Assembly: GCA_964573255.1 (NCBI GenBank)
Contig: CAZNJB010000008.1
Coordinates: 33,711-97,710, forward strand
Length of the DNA stretch: 64,000 nucleotides
Direction: 5' to 3'
Source of the DNA: CAYNUJ01 sp964573255
Lineage (GTDB): Bacteria > Bacteroidota > Ignavibacteria > Ignavibacteriales > Melioribacteraceae
The position numbers were made by a program, and so were the translations under genes. Below the pieces are notes generated by a model. The model saw only the letters and a program-made list of their open reading frames with translations. It was not told where the DNA came from and did no database searches. Numbering within the stretch: position 1 is the stretch's first letter; each line of letters begins with the position of its first letter. This document shows positions 52,554 to 61,426 of this stretch, one piece after another.

Positions 52554-53987
52554 CTATTCGTTGGGTAAGATTAATGCGCCTGTTCGATGTGATCTTGGGA
52601 ATTGGCTTTTCAATCCTTCTGTAGTGGCAATAGCGGTTCCGAGTGTATAACCATTGAACTTAACAACTTTCTGTCCTCGCTCCAATTGAAATGTTTTAAT
52701 TGTTCCGCCTTCCAAATATGTTTTAAGATGTTCGTAACTCTCTAATTCGACAACGTTCTGAGTGAAATATTGACTTAGATTCTGAGCGCTTTGTGTGTGA
52801 AGATGCGCAAAGCCCCGGCTATCAATGTTTCCGAACTTCGTGCCTATTCTATTAAACGGAGAAAGCGTTTCAGCATACCATTCGGAATTCACGTAGAAGA
52901 TATCTTTACCTCTCAATATATATTTGTAATTATTTAGAACTCCTTCTTCTATTCCGAACCATTCCTCAATATGTCCCAAATATTTTTTTATTTCTTTCGC
53001 TTTGGCAAACGAGAAATTGCTCTTTCTTTTAACCGGAATATCTCTTTCTTTTTTGTCGGTAATGTCAGTTTTTATAAGCTTCGCAACAAAGAAGCCCTCG
53101 CTATTTATATTCCAAGGGATTATTCTTCGTGCTTTCGAAATTTCCGGGTTAAGGGGTGTTCCCTTATAAACTGTTTTTGCCGGTTCACTATCTACAGGTA
53201 GTTTTATTTCATCCAGCTCAACAGGATATTTTTTTAGTATCGTATCGAGCACCAATTCGTTTTCTTCCAATGTAAGCGAACATGTGGAATAGATAATTTC
53301 CCCGCCAACTTTTGCCATTTTAATTGCAGCGATGAGCAACCGTAATTGAAGATTTGCAATTTTCTGCATTTGGTTGCTGTTCCACCAATTTGTCACTTCT
53401 TCTTTTTTCTGAAGTATTCCAGTTGCACTGCAGGGAGCATCGACTAATATCTTATCGAAATAATGATCGTAAACTTTGCTTAATAATTCTCCCTTTGCAT
53501 TAAGAACACCAGTGTTCACTGCATTTACTTTATCCAAGTTGTGAACCAAACTTCTTAATCTGGGAACGCTAATGTCATTTGCGTAAAGTGTTCCCCCGTT
53601 GTTCATCATTTCGGAAATTTCAGTGGTCTTGCTGCCTGGTGCGGCGCATAAATCGAGCACGGTATCATTTTCGGAAGGCGATAAAACTATTGGCGGAATC
53701 ATTGAGGAAAGGCTTTGAATATAATATTGCCCGATCATAAATTCGAAAGTTTTACCGATGTTCTCGATACCTTCATCAATTGAATAAGCATTCGGAACAT
53801 TGTTTACAGGGGACAAAGCAATTCCATATTTCGATAACCCGTCAATCAGTTTTTCGTTATCGCCCGATATCCTTGCGCGGATATAGTATTGCGGTTGACT
53901 CTGAATGTATTCTTCATAACGAGTTAAAAATTCAAGACCGAAATTTTCGGTTAGGTAGGACGATATGTTTTCCCCTAAAATGCTCAA
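52554..53987 (-). CDS. RsmB/RsmF-type RNA cytosine-C5 methyltransferase
   Basis: A 477-residue NOL1/NOP2/Sun-family enzyme that methylates cytosine in rRNA. Motifs seen are the AdoMet site LDLCAAPGSKTTEI, VDAPCSATGILQKK with the catalytic-cysteine PC, and STCSLTLEENELVL with the second cysteine; the C-terminal 150 residues match an RNA-binding PUA-like extension as in RsmF. The start is a TTG whose TTGA overlaps the stop of the preceding gene. It is the last gene of the lgt operon. Which rRNA base is modified cannot be told. Confidence 0.9.
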   Translation of the reverse strand: MSILGENISSYLTENFGLEFLTRYEEYIQSQPQYYIRARISGDNEKLIDGLSKYGIALSPVNNVPNAYSIDEGIENIGKTFEFMIGQYYIQSLSSMIPPIVLSPSENDTVLDLCAAPGSKTTEISEMMNNGGTLYANDISVPRLRSLVHNLDKVNAVNTGVLNAKGELLSKVYDHYFDKILVDAPCSATGILQKKEEVTNWWNSNQMQKIANLQLRLLIAAIKMAKVGGEIIYSTCSLTLEENELVLDTILKKYPVELDEIKLPVDSEPAKTVYKGTPLNPEISKARRIIPWNINSEGFFVAKLIKTDITDKKERDIPVKRKSNFSFAKAKEIKKYLGHIEEWFGIEEGVLNNYKYILRGKDIFYVNSEWYAETLSPFNRIGTKFGNIDSRGFAHLHTQSAQNLSQYFTQNVVELESYEHLKTYLEGGTIKTFQLERGQKVVKFNGYTLGTAIATTEGLKSQFPRSHRTGALILPNE

Positions 53988-54409
53988 TATCTGTGAAGAT
54001 TCAAACTGTTGAAAATATTATTTGATACTTTGTTGAAGTTCTTGGATTCGGGAAATTTTGCTGAAAAATCTTCGCGCATTTTAGTTATTAATTCGTCCAA
54101 ATATGTTTGGTATTCCTTGACAGCCGATTTAACGGTTTCAATGTCATTCGGAATAAATATTTTATCGGGTTTTGAAAGAGAAGCATAAACTAAATATTTA
54201 GCTTCGGCATAATCGGAAACCTGTGCTACTATTTTCCCATCCACGTCAACAATTTCGTAAGAACCGAAAAATTCACCGCCGATGGTTAGCACCTTGTTGT
54301 TGTTAGCAATCTCCTTGCAATTTTCCAATGCAATAAAATCGGATGGGAAATTCTTCCCTTCCGATTTAATTTTATCCATCCAATATTTTTCGAATTCTTT
54401 TTCCGTCAT
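53984..54409 (-). CDS. Small conserved-looking protein of unknown function
   Basis: A 141-residue cytoplasmic protein, acidic and mainly helical, without signal peptide or metal motif. The middle part (KVLTIGGEFFGSYEIVDVDGKIVAQVSDYAEAKYLVYAS) reads like a small beta-alpha fold with an acidic loop, and the C-terminal third is a coiled helix. I do not recognise the family. It sits between the PD40 lipoprotein gene (1 base apart) and the rRNA methyltransferase (4-base overlap), so it is co-translated with both. A role near translation or envelope is only a guess. Confidence 0.75.
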   Translation of the reverse strand: MTEKEFEKYWMDKIKSEGKNFPSDFIALENCKEIANNNKVLTIGGEFFGSYEIVDVDGKIVAQVSDYAEAKYLVYASLSKPDKIFIPNDIETVKSAVKEYQTYLDELITKMREDFSAKFPESKNFNKVSNNIFNSLNLHRY

Positions 54410-54410
54410 A

Positions 54411-55547
54411 CTATTTCACAGATTTAAAATCTATATCAACTTGTTCCGGATTTTCAATCCAATCCGCCACAAATACATTTGTATCGTGAGTCGGTTTTCT
54501 TTGTGCATTTCTGTTAGAGCAGAAAACAATTTTCTTTCCATCGAAAGAAAACATTGGAAAGGCATCGAATGTACCACTGTGGGTTATCTGTTCTAATCCT
54601 GTTCCGTCGATATTGACCATAAAAATATCGAATAATCTTCCGCCTTTATCGAGTGAATGATGGTTCGAACAGAAAAGAATTTTCTTACCGTTCGGGTGGA
54701 AAAACGGCGCCCAGTTTGCACCGGGTAAATCGGTAACTTGCCGTACATTCTTGCCATCGATATCAGAAACAAAAATATTCAAAGCTTTCGGTTCAACTAA
54801 ATTTTGAGATAGTAATTCTTTATAAACTTCGGCTTCTTTCCCTTTCGGACGGCTTGCGCGCCAGACAATCATTTTAGAATCTCTGGAGAAAAATGCTCCA
54901 CCATCGTAACCAAGAGTGTTAGTTAATTGCAGCATTTCTCCTGTTTCAATTTCATATCTCCAAAGTTCCAAGTCGCCCGATCGAGTTGAAGTGAATACAA
55001 TATATTTCCCGTCCGGAGATACAGTCGGTTCAGCATCGTAGCCTTCGCCGCCAATCAATAATTTGAGATCGCTTCCGTCGGGATTAGCAATGTATATATC
55101 ATAAGTTGAATATATCGGCCAAACATATCTGCCGCCGGAAAACATAACAGTTTCAGGACAATTTTCATCTGCTGCATGTGTGGAAGCATAAATGATTTTA
55201 CCGTTCTTTAAGAAATAAGAACAAGTTGTTCTTCCCTTTCCGGTAGAAAGCAATTGATACATTTCACCGTTGGGAAGAGGTGAACCGTCAACGTTCATCT
55301 TAAATATTTGATCACAACCTTGAGAATTTATTTTATCCCAATCGGATTGAAAAATTAATTGCTTATCATCGAAACTCCAGTATGCTTCGGCATTATTACC
55401 CCCGAAGGTTAATTGCCTAATGTTCCGTAAGTGCAATTCGCCGCTAAATCGAAGCGTATCCGATTCGGGTGAATATTCATTACTACTTGAATTGTTGCAA
55501 CCCCAAAATAAAACAGCAGTTAAAAATGAGAATAACACTAGTTTCAT
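54411..55547 (-). CDS. TolB-like PD40 beta-propeller lipoprotein
   Basis: A 378-residue lipoprotein: the signal peptide ends in the lipobox LFWGC with the lipidated Cys17. The rest is a TolB-like propeller built from PD40/WD40-like blades, for example DAEPTVSPDGKYIVFTSTRSGDLELW, GANWAPFFHPNGKKILFCSNH and FDAFPMFSFDGKKIVFCSNR. Such proteins sit in the periplasm or on the cell surface and mediate protein contacts. It lies directly downstream of lgt, the enzyme that lipidates it. No enzymatic motif is seen. Confidence 0.88.
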   Translation of the reverse strand: MKLVLFSFLTAVLFWGCNNSSSNEYSPESDTLRFSGELHLRNIRQLTFGGNNAEAYWSFDDKQLIFQSDWDKINSQGCDQIFKMNVDGSPLPNGEMYQLLSTGKGRTTCSYFLKNGKIIYASTHAADENCPETVMFSGGRYVWPIYSTYDIYIANPDGSDLKLLIGGEGYDAEPTVSPDGKYIVFTSTRSGDLELWRYEIETGEMLQLTNTLGYDGGAFFSRDSKMIVWRASRPKGKEAEVYKELLSQNLVEPKALNIFVSDIDGKNVRQVTDLPGANWAPFFHPNGKKILFCSNHHSLDKGGRLFDIFMVNIDGTGLEQITHSGTFDAFPMFSFDGKKIVFCSNRNAQRKPTHDTNVFVADWIENPEQVDIDFKSVK

Positions 55548-55569
55548 AATAAATTGTCCTATAAATATT

Positions 55570-56352
55570 TCATTCTTTAATTGATTTAAACTTTAACTTA
55601 TAAAGAATTACTAATCCAGCAATTATTAAGGGAATGCTTAAAATTTGCCCCATATCCAATGCCATTCCTTTTTCCCAAGCTTCTTGATATTCTTTAAAGA
55701 ACTCCACAAAGAATCTAAATGTAAAGACGAGAATTAAAAACAATCCGAACAAAAATCCGTCCTTTAATTTAGAACCGTGTTTTTGGTACAAGGTGAAAAG
55801 CCACAGAAAAATTAATAAATAAGCTGTTGCTTCGTAAATTTGTGTGGGATGCCTGGGAATATTATCAACTCTCTCAAAAATGAACGCCCAAGGAACATCG
55901 GTTTGTCTTCCGATTATTTCGGAATTAAAAAGATTGCCGGTTCTAATGAAAAATCCGGCTAAAGCCACAGTAATGACTACCCTATCAATCACCCAAAGAA
56001 AAGGTTGATCGGCTTTCTTTTTTGAATAGAGATATATCGCAATTAGAATTCCGATAGCTGCACCGTGACTAGCAAGTCCACCATGCCAAATCATTAAAAT
56101 TTCGAGCGGATGGGATAAATAAAACTCCGGATTATAAAATAGGCAATGGCCAAGTCTTGCTCCTACAACAGTCCCAATTATCATATACCACAACAGATCG
56201 TTTAGATCATCCTCTTTTTTACCTTCGGCTGCGAATATTTTTCTCATTATTTGAAAACCGAGAATAAAGGATAAGGCAAACAGTAATCCGTACCAGCGGA
56301 TTATAAAGGGACCTATACTAAATATTTCGGGACTAACATTCCAGTGAATCAA
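55570..56352 (-). CDS. lgt: Prolipoprotein diacylglyceryl transferase
   Basis: Lgt transfers diacylglycerol to the lipobox cysteine of prolipoproteins in the inner membrane. The 260-residue product has about seven membrane helices and the signatures RWYGLLFALSF, HGGLASHGAAIG, RTGNLFNSEIIGRQTD (the conserved Arg-Gly-Asn-Asn-like site) and RHPTQIYEA. The start is TTG at 56352: no ATG precedes the conserved MIHWN and an in-frame stop lies upstream. It is the first gene of a four-gene minus-strand run that includes the PD40 lipoprotein. Confidence 0.95.
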   Translation of the reverse strand: MIHWNVSPEIFSIGPFIIRWYGLLFALSFILGFQIMRKIFAAEGKKEDDLNDLLWYMIIGTVVGARLGHCLFYNPEFYLSHPLEILMIWHGGLASHGAAIGILIAIYLYSKKKADQPFLWVIDRVVITVALAGFFIRTGNLFNSEIIGRQTDVPWAFIFERVDNIPRHPTQIYEATAYLLIFLWLFTLYQKHGSKLKDGFLFGLFLILVFTFRFFVEFFKEYQEAWEKGMALDMGQILSIPLIIAGLVILYKLKFKSIKE

Positions 56353-56429
56353 ATTTTTACCCGTAAATTATGAGAAATAATCCATACGAATTTTAAATTT
56401 AAAGAATAAATTTCGAATAAGCTAAGATT

Positions 56430-57176
56430 CTAAGATTTAACATGCACGGCAGCGGCAAAATCATCAATCTTATTCCAATTACCCTCTACTTCAAAGTGAT
56501 TACCGGTAACAATTATATTAGCGCCGCTTAATACTTTTTCGTGTGCCTCTTCCGGAGTGCGAATACCACCACCGACGATAACAGGAATATCAACACTTTC
56601 GGAAACCATTTTTATCATTTCGCTCGGTACCGTTAATTCAGCACCTGAACCACCCTCCAAATAAACTGATTTCATACCGAACATTTCCGCTGCCATAGCC
56701 GTAGCCGCAGCAATCTCCGGTTTATTCCGCGGTATTGGTTTACTGCCGGAAATATATTCGGCAGTTGTGGTTCTACCCGATTCAATTAACATATAACCGC
56801 AGCTGATAGTTTCCAAATTGAATTTGCGGATTATAGGAGCAGCTAAAACTTGCTTGCCGAATATTTGTTCTGCATTTCTTCCGCTTATCAAACTTATATA
56901 AAGCAATGCATCTGCATAAGGAGAAAGTTGTTCAATCCCACCGGGAAAGAGAATAACCGGCAAACTGCTATGTTCTTTTAATGTTGTAATAGTCGAATTT
57001 AAATCACCTGAAATCATAATGCTGCCGCCTACTAAAAATCCGTCAACTCCAGCGGATTCACATTTTGCGGTAAACTCGGCTAATTTTTCTCCTCCTATTT
57101 TATCCGGGTCAATTAATATTAAATAACCCGCACCCTTTTTGTTGATTGCATCTGTTAAATAAGAATATGTTTTCAT
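56430..57176 (-). CDS. Geranylgeranylglyceryl phosphate synthase-like (PcrB/GGGPS)
   Basis: A 248-residue TIM-barrel prenyltransferase of the GGGPS/PcrB family, which joins glycerol-1-phosphate and a polyprenyl diphosphate to give an ether-lipid precursor. Seen are LILIDPDK at the N terminus, DGFLVGGSIM, LFPGGIEQLSPYADALLYISLISGRN, YLEGGSGAELTVP and IPVIVGGGIRTPEEA, all family signatures. Bacteroidota-type members have group II GGGPS. Glycerol-1-phosphate dehydrogenase is not in this window, so the lipid pathway is incomplete here. It ends 77 bases before the lgt start and is divergent from the outer-membrane protein gene to its right. Confidence 0.87.
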   Translation of the reverse strand: MKTYSYLTDAINKKGAGYLILIDPDKIGGEKLAEFTAKCESAGVDGFLVGGSIMISGDLNSTITTLKEHSSLPVILFPGGIEQLSPYADALLYISLISGRNAEQIFGKQVLAAPIIRKFNLETISCGYMLIESGRTTTAEYISGSKPIPRNKPEIAAATAMAAEMFGMKSVYLEGGSGAELTVPSEMIKMVSESVDIPVIVGGGIRTPEEAHEKVLSGANIIVTGNHFEVEGNWNKIDDFAAAVHVKS

Positions 57177-57341
57177 ACCTTCATTAAGATAAATTGAATT
57201 ACATTGTTAAAGATAATAAACTTTATTATTATTCACATTAACTTCAGACTAAATTTGAATAACAAATCAATTTATGTAATCATTTTTATAATATTGTGTA
57301 GATTATAATACTATGGGCATTCAAATAAAAGGAGGAATAAA

Positions 57342-57983
57342 ATGTCTAATCTGAAAATCTTTTTGTCATTCATTTTTGTTCTTATTATTTCCACAACAAT
57401 TCAAGCTCAAAATGAAAATGAATTTAATCGATATGGGTTGCAGTTTGGTGTTAATTCGAATTTTACATTAAAAAGTTTTAACAACAGTAGTTTTTCCGGG
57501 AAATATCTTTTTAGCCCGAAAAGAGGAATCAGATTTTCCGTCGCTTTAAATGGCTATTCAAAACCTATTGAGAGATCGGTAGCAGATCAAATCGATAGAA
57601 ATGAAAATGAAAATGCATTCCAAATATTACTAATACCAGAATATTTTTTAAGATTAACAGAAAGTTATGATACATATTTTTATATTTTAGGCGGACCAAG
57701 ATTCGGATTCAATTTTTTTGAAAACAGCTCGGAATATTTAAGTGATTATTCAACTCCTTCTAATTCACGTAAACGTGTTACTTACACTTTGGGTGTACAA
57801 ATCGGTTCGGGTGTTGAATATTTTTTCAGAGAAAATATGAGTTTAAATGCAGAATATGCTCTGTTAATAGATTATATATTTATAACCGATGAATTAAACA
57901 CAGAAATTAAAACACTTTATAAACAGGATTCAATTTATTTACAACCACTGAATGTTTTATTCGGACTAAGCGTTTATTTTTAA
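57342..57983 (+). CDS. Small outer-membrane beta-barrel protein
   Basis: A 213-residue exported protein: a signal peptide (MSNLKIFLSFIFVLIISTTIQAQ) followed by about eight alternating aromatic strands and a C-terminal LFGLSVYF ending in Phe, as for OmpA/OmpX-type barrels. A GGAGG site precedes the ATG. The stop is followed at once by the TrpF-like start, so the two are in one transcript. Substrate or partner unknown. Confidence 0.8.
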   Translation: MSNLKIFLSFIFVLIISTTIQAQNENEFNRYGLQFGVNSNFTLKSFNNSSFSGKYLFSPKRGIRFSVALNGYSKPIERSVADQIDRNENENAFQILLIPEYFLRLTESYDTYFYILGGPRFGFNFFENSSEYLSDYSTPSNSRKRVTYTLGVQIGSGVEYFFRENMSLNAEYALLIDYIFITDELNTEIKTLYKQDSIYLQPLNVLFGLSVYF

Positions 57984-58634
57984 ATGATGAAAATAAAGAT
58001 TTGCTGTATAAAAAATATTGAAGAAGCGGAATTAGCAATTAATTTGGGCGCGGATGTTCTGGGATTGGTCTCGGAAATGCCCAGTGGTCCGGGAGTAATT
58101 GAAGAGGATTTAATTGCCGAAATTGCGGCAAAGGTTCCTTCATCAATTGAAACATTTTTACTTACCAGTAAAATAAATGCAGCGCAGATAATAGAGCAGC
58201 ATAAAAGATGTAAAACATCAGCTATTCAATTAGTAGATAAAATTAAAATCACTGATTATCCGGTACTTAGAGAAGCATTGCCCAATATTAAATTAGTGCA
58301 AGTAATTCATGTTAGAACCGAAAGTGAAATCGAAGAAGCCCAAAAAATACAGGATTATGTGGATTATATTTTATTGGATTCGGGTAATCCAGATTTAGAA
58401 AGGAAGGAATTGGGTGGAACCGGAAGAACTCATAATTGGGATATAAGTCGAAAGATTGTTCAAAGTGTTAAAGTGCCGGTATTTTTAGCCGGCGGACTCA
58501 ATCCAAGCAATATTTGCGATGCTGTAAACTCAGTAAAACCTAACGGAGTAGATGTTTGCTCAGGCGTTAGAACTAACGGCAATCTTGATGCGGAAAAACT
58601 AAGTTCATTTATAAAGAATAGTAAGTTGTTGTAA
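57984..58634 (+). CDS. trpF: Phosphoribosylanthranilate isomerase-like protein
   Basis: A 216-residue TIM-barrel close to TrpF, which catalyses the Amadori rearrangement in tryptophan synthesis. The key features remain: KICCIKN at the start with Cys7 (the general base in TrpF), VDYILLDS with the general-acid Asp, GGTGRTHNWDIS (phosphate loop) and FLAGGLNPSNI, and GVDVCSGVRTNGNLD at the end. The start signature is unusual (CCIKN instead of CGITR). It lies outside any trp operon, after an outer-membrane gene. It may be the organism's TrpF or a paralogue with a different substrate. Confidence 0.78.
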   Translation: MMKIKICCIKNIEEAELAINLGADVLGLVSEMPSGPGVIEEDLIAEIAAKVPSSIETFLLTSKINAAQIIEQHKRCKTSAIQLVDKIKITDYPVLREALPNIKLVQVIHVRTESEIEEAQKIQDYVDYILLDSGNPDLERKELGGTGRTHNWDISRKIVQSVKVPVFLAGGLNPSNICDAVNSVKPNGVDVCSGVRTNGNLDAEKLSSFIKNSKLL

Positions 58635-58778
58635 GCGATTCTGCTTTTTAATGAGTGGCGTGAAAAATTGCACCTTCTAATTTAAGGCAAATCCAATTCC
58701 ACACTGTGGTTTTACAAATAATTAAATTACTATTGTTTATTGATTCAACAAATAAAAAGATAAATCAAGTTTACTCGA

Positions 58779-59828
58779 TTATTGTGTAATATGTACTTCA
58801 CAACTCTTCAGAGAATCACCCCTTGAATTTGATGGGTGTGTTCCTACACTCATTAACCTCAGACTTAAACAAGGCAGACAATTGCCCGGGCTTTCAGAAA
58901 TACAAACTTTATTATTATAAATTAAATATTTACTTCTGAAAGGTGCAGGAGTAAACGAAGGCATTACTACATTAGCTCCTGCAAGTATTCCAAGTTCACG
59001 CCCATGTTCATTTAAGGTGGCCAATGCTGTTGTTGCCGGAATGTGAACGTTTTTTAAGTGAATCCTCGCAATTGCCATTGTTTTAAGAGTAAGTTCGAGA
59101 TCGCATTTTTTCTTATTAGCCAAAGGAGTTCCCTCTGCAGGCAAGAACGGACTAAAGGACGCCATGTCAACATTCAGTTCTTCACAAAGAAGTATATCAT
59201 CGGCAATATCTTCAAAAGATTGAAAAGGTATGCCTATAATATTCCCGCTACCTGTTTGAAATCCTATACTCTTCAAGTATTTAATATTTTCAATTCGCTC
59301 TTCCAGTTTTTCATTGTTATGTAGCTTTGAATAAATAACCGGATTTGCTGTTTCGTGCTTAAGCAAATATCTGTCGGCACCGGCAGCTTTCCACAGGTCG
59401 AATTCCCATTTCTCTCTATCACCCAAACTAAGGGTAATTGCCACATCACATTTTACTTTTATTTCGCTTATTATTTCTTCAATGTCTTTTGCCGAATAAG
59501 TAAAATCCTCACCCGATTGAAGTACTATTGTTTTGATTCCGCTTCTATAAATTTCTTCAGCCGTTTTAATAATTTCCTCTTTAGTCATACGATAGCGCTT
59601 TAATGATTTATTCCGCTTTCGCAAACCACAATAAATACAATTCTGCTCACAATTATTTGAAAACTCGATAATTCCCCTTAAATGAATTTCACTGCCGAAG
59701 TATTCTTCTCTTACTTCTGTTGCTTTTTCGTACAGAGCCTTTATGCTGCGCTTGTCCTTTAGATTTAGAAGATAGACAATATCATCTTTTGTAAATTTTT
59801 CTTTATCTAAAAGTTCTTTTAATTCCAT
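58779..59828 (-). CDS. hydE: [FeFe] hydrogenase maturase HydE (radical SAM)
   Basis: HydE is a radical SAM enzyme that, with HydG and HydF, builds the di-iron subcluster of the [FeFe] hydrogenase H-cluster. The 349-residue product has the radical SAM motif C60-x3-C64-x2-C67 (NCEQNCIYCGLR), the TIM-barrel residues LQSGEDFTY and GSGNIIGIPFQSFEDI, and the biotin-synthase-like core. Length is typical. Its ATG is 1 base after the hydG stop, so hydG-hydE is a tight operon, read in the opposite direction from aspA-hydF. The hydrogenase subunit itself is not in the window. Confidence 0.95.
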   Translation of the reverse strand: MELKELLDKEKFTKDDIVYLLNLKDKRSIKALYEKATEVREEYFGSEIHLRGIIEFSNNCEQNCIYCGLRKRNKSLKRYRMTKEEIIKTAEEIYRSGIKTIVLQSGEDFTYSAKDIEEIISEIKVKCDVAITLSLGDREKWEFDLWKAAGADRYLLKHETANPVIYSKLHNNEKLEERIENIKYLKSIGFQTGSGNIIGIPFQSFEDIADDILLCEELNVDMASFSPFLPAEGTPLANKKKCDLELTLKTMAIARIHLKNVHIPATTALATLNEHGRELGILAGANVVMPSFTPAPFRSKYLIYNNKVCISESPGNCLPCLSLRLMSVGTHPSNSRGDSLKSCEVHITQ

Positions 59829-59829
59829 T

Positions 59830-61212
59830 CTAAAAGTAAACGTCCCTTTTTCCGTTTTCTACTTGTTTAATCATTTTAAGTGTTTTGTTTTTCGATTTTT
59901 CAGGTAAATTTTTGATTTGCCTTTCGAGCCAAATTTCACCGGTGTTCCTTGTTTCTCCGGAGGCAAAATCGATTAAATATTCTTTAAAGGTAGTCAACGC
60001 ATTAGGGTTGCAAATCTTCCCTATATTCCCCGATTTTGCTAAGTCCATAAATTCTGTTCCTGTTCTTTCTGAACGATAGCAAGCGGTACAGAAACTCGGC
60101 AGGTATCCCAAATTACAACAATCACGAACCACTTCATCCAAACTGCGGTGATCACCTAATTGAAATTGTTCCATTTTATATTCGTATGAATTATTTTTAT
60201 AGCTGCCCGGTGATGTTTTGCTTCCTGCGCTTATTTGGGATACACCAACAGAGAAAAGCTCTCTTCTCAATTCAGCTCTCTCTCTTGTAGAAAGTATGAT
60301 TCCCGTATATGGAACACTAAGTCGAATAACAGCGACCAGCTTTTTAAATGAAATATCATCTACAGCATATGGCGGATTAACCGAAGTCGGAGCGTTCATT
60401 GCCGGTTCTATTCGCGGAATTGAAATGGTATGTGGTCCAACTCCGTAAGTTTTGTCTAAATAATTTGCATGCATTAACAAAGCTAATGTCTCAAATTTGT
60501 AATCGGTTAGACCGAATAAAACACCAATACCCAAGTCATCTATTCCTGCTTGAAAAGCCCTGTCTGGAGCATATAAACGCCATGCATAGTCATTTTTCGG
60601 TCCGGTAGGATGCATTATCTTATAAGTGTCATAGTGGTAAGTCTCTTGAAATATTTGATAAGTACCTATCTGAAAACTCTTCAATCTTTTAAATCCGTCG
60701 AGACTAAGAGGAGCGATATTTACATTTATCCTGCGTATGTTATTACCATTGTAATCAATATTGTAAATAGTTTGTATTGCTTCACCTACAAAATCAAGAT
60801 TCGAAATTTTTGGATGTTCTCCACACACAAGAAGCAATCTCTTGTGTCCCTGTTTTATCAAGCATTCTGCCTCTTCCCTTATATCCTCTATTGTTAATGT
60901 AATTCTTTTTAGTTCTTTGTTATCTCTTCGGAAAGCACAATAAAGGCAATTATTAATGCACGCATTTGTTAAATATAAAGGAGCAAAAAGAACCAATCGG
61001 TTTCCGTAAATATCCTCTTTAATCTTCTTTGCCGTTTCGAAAAGATTTTCGAGATTTTCCTGGTCTTCTATTTTTAAAAGAGCAGCAGCTTCTTCAAGTG
61101 AAATACCTTTTGCTTCTTTCGCTTTTTCAATTATTTCACTTTGTAGTTCTTGGTTATTTAAGTCTTCGTTTTCAAGTAAACCGTGTATTAACTTTTCGTT
61201 TATAAATTCCAT
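59830..61212 (-). CDS. hydG: [FeFe] hydrogenase maturase HydG (tyrosine lyase, radical SAM)
   Basis: HydG cleaves tyrosine to p-cresol and supplies CO and cyanide for the H-cluster. The 460-residue product has the radical SAM motif at 85-92 (ACINNCLYCAF), the ThiH/HydG-type core (LDKTYGVGPHTISIPRIEP) and a C-terminal extension with FCTACYRSERTG, holding the second Fe-S cluster. The ATG at 61212 (MEFINEK) is favoured over the upstream TTG. It is first in the hydG-hydE pair and divergent from aspA. Confidence 0.95.
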   Translation of the reverse strand: MEFINEKLIHGLLENEDLNNQELQSEIIEKAKEAKGISLEEAAALLKIEDQENLENLFETAKKIKEDIYGNRLVLFAPLYLTNACINNCLYCAFRRDNKELKRITLTIEDIREEAECLIKQGHKRLLLVCGEHPKISNLDFVGEAIQTIYNIDYNGNNIRRINVNIAPLSLDGFKRLKSFQIGTYQIFQETYHYDTYKIMHPTGPKNDYAWRLYAPDRAFQAGIDDLGIGVLFGLTDYKFETLALLMHANYLDKTYGVGPHTISIPRIEPAMNAPTSVNPPYAVDDISFKKLVAVIRLSVPYTGIILSTRERAELRRELFSVGVSQISAGSKTSPGSYKNNSYEYKMEQFQLGDHRSLDEVVRDCCNLGYLPSFCTACYRSERTGTEFMDLAKSGNIGKICNPNALTTFKEYLIDFASGETRNTGEIWLERQIKNLPEKSKNKTLKMIKQVENGKRDVYF

Positions 61213-61426
61213 CTTATAGCCCAAAAATTTTACTTGTATAAAAACAAAATGAATGCCAAACAAATCATTTAATAGAACTTAAATAACGATTTCAAAAAAG
61301 AAGATTCTATTATTTGAGAAATGATTGGTATAATTTCCTCCCGATTCAAGAAAATAGAGTATAATCCATTCGTTTATACAAATACAACCAAACAATTTAT
61401 GGCACACAGTTTGACTAATTGAAGTT

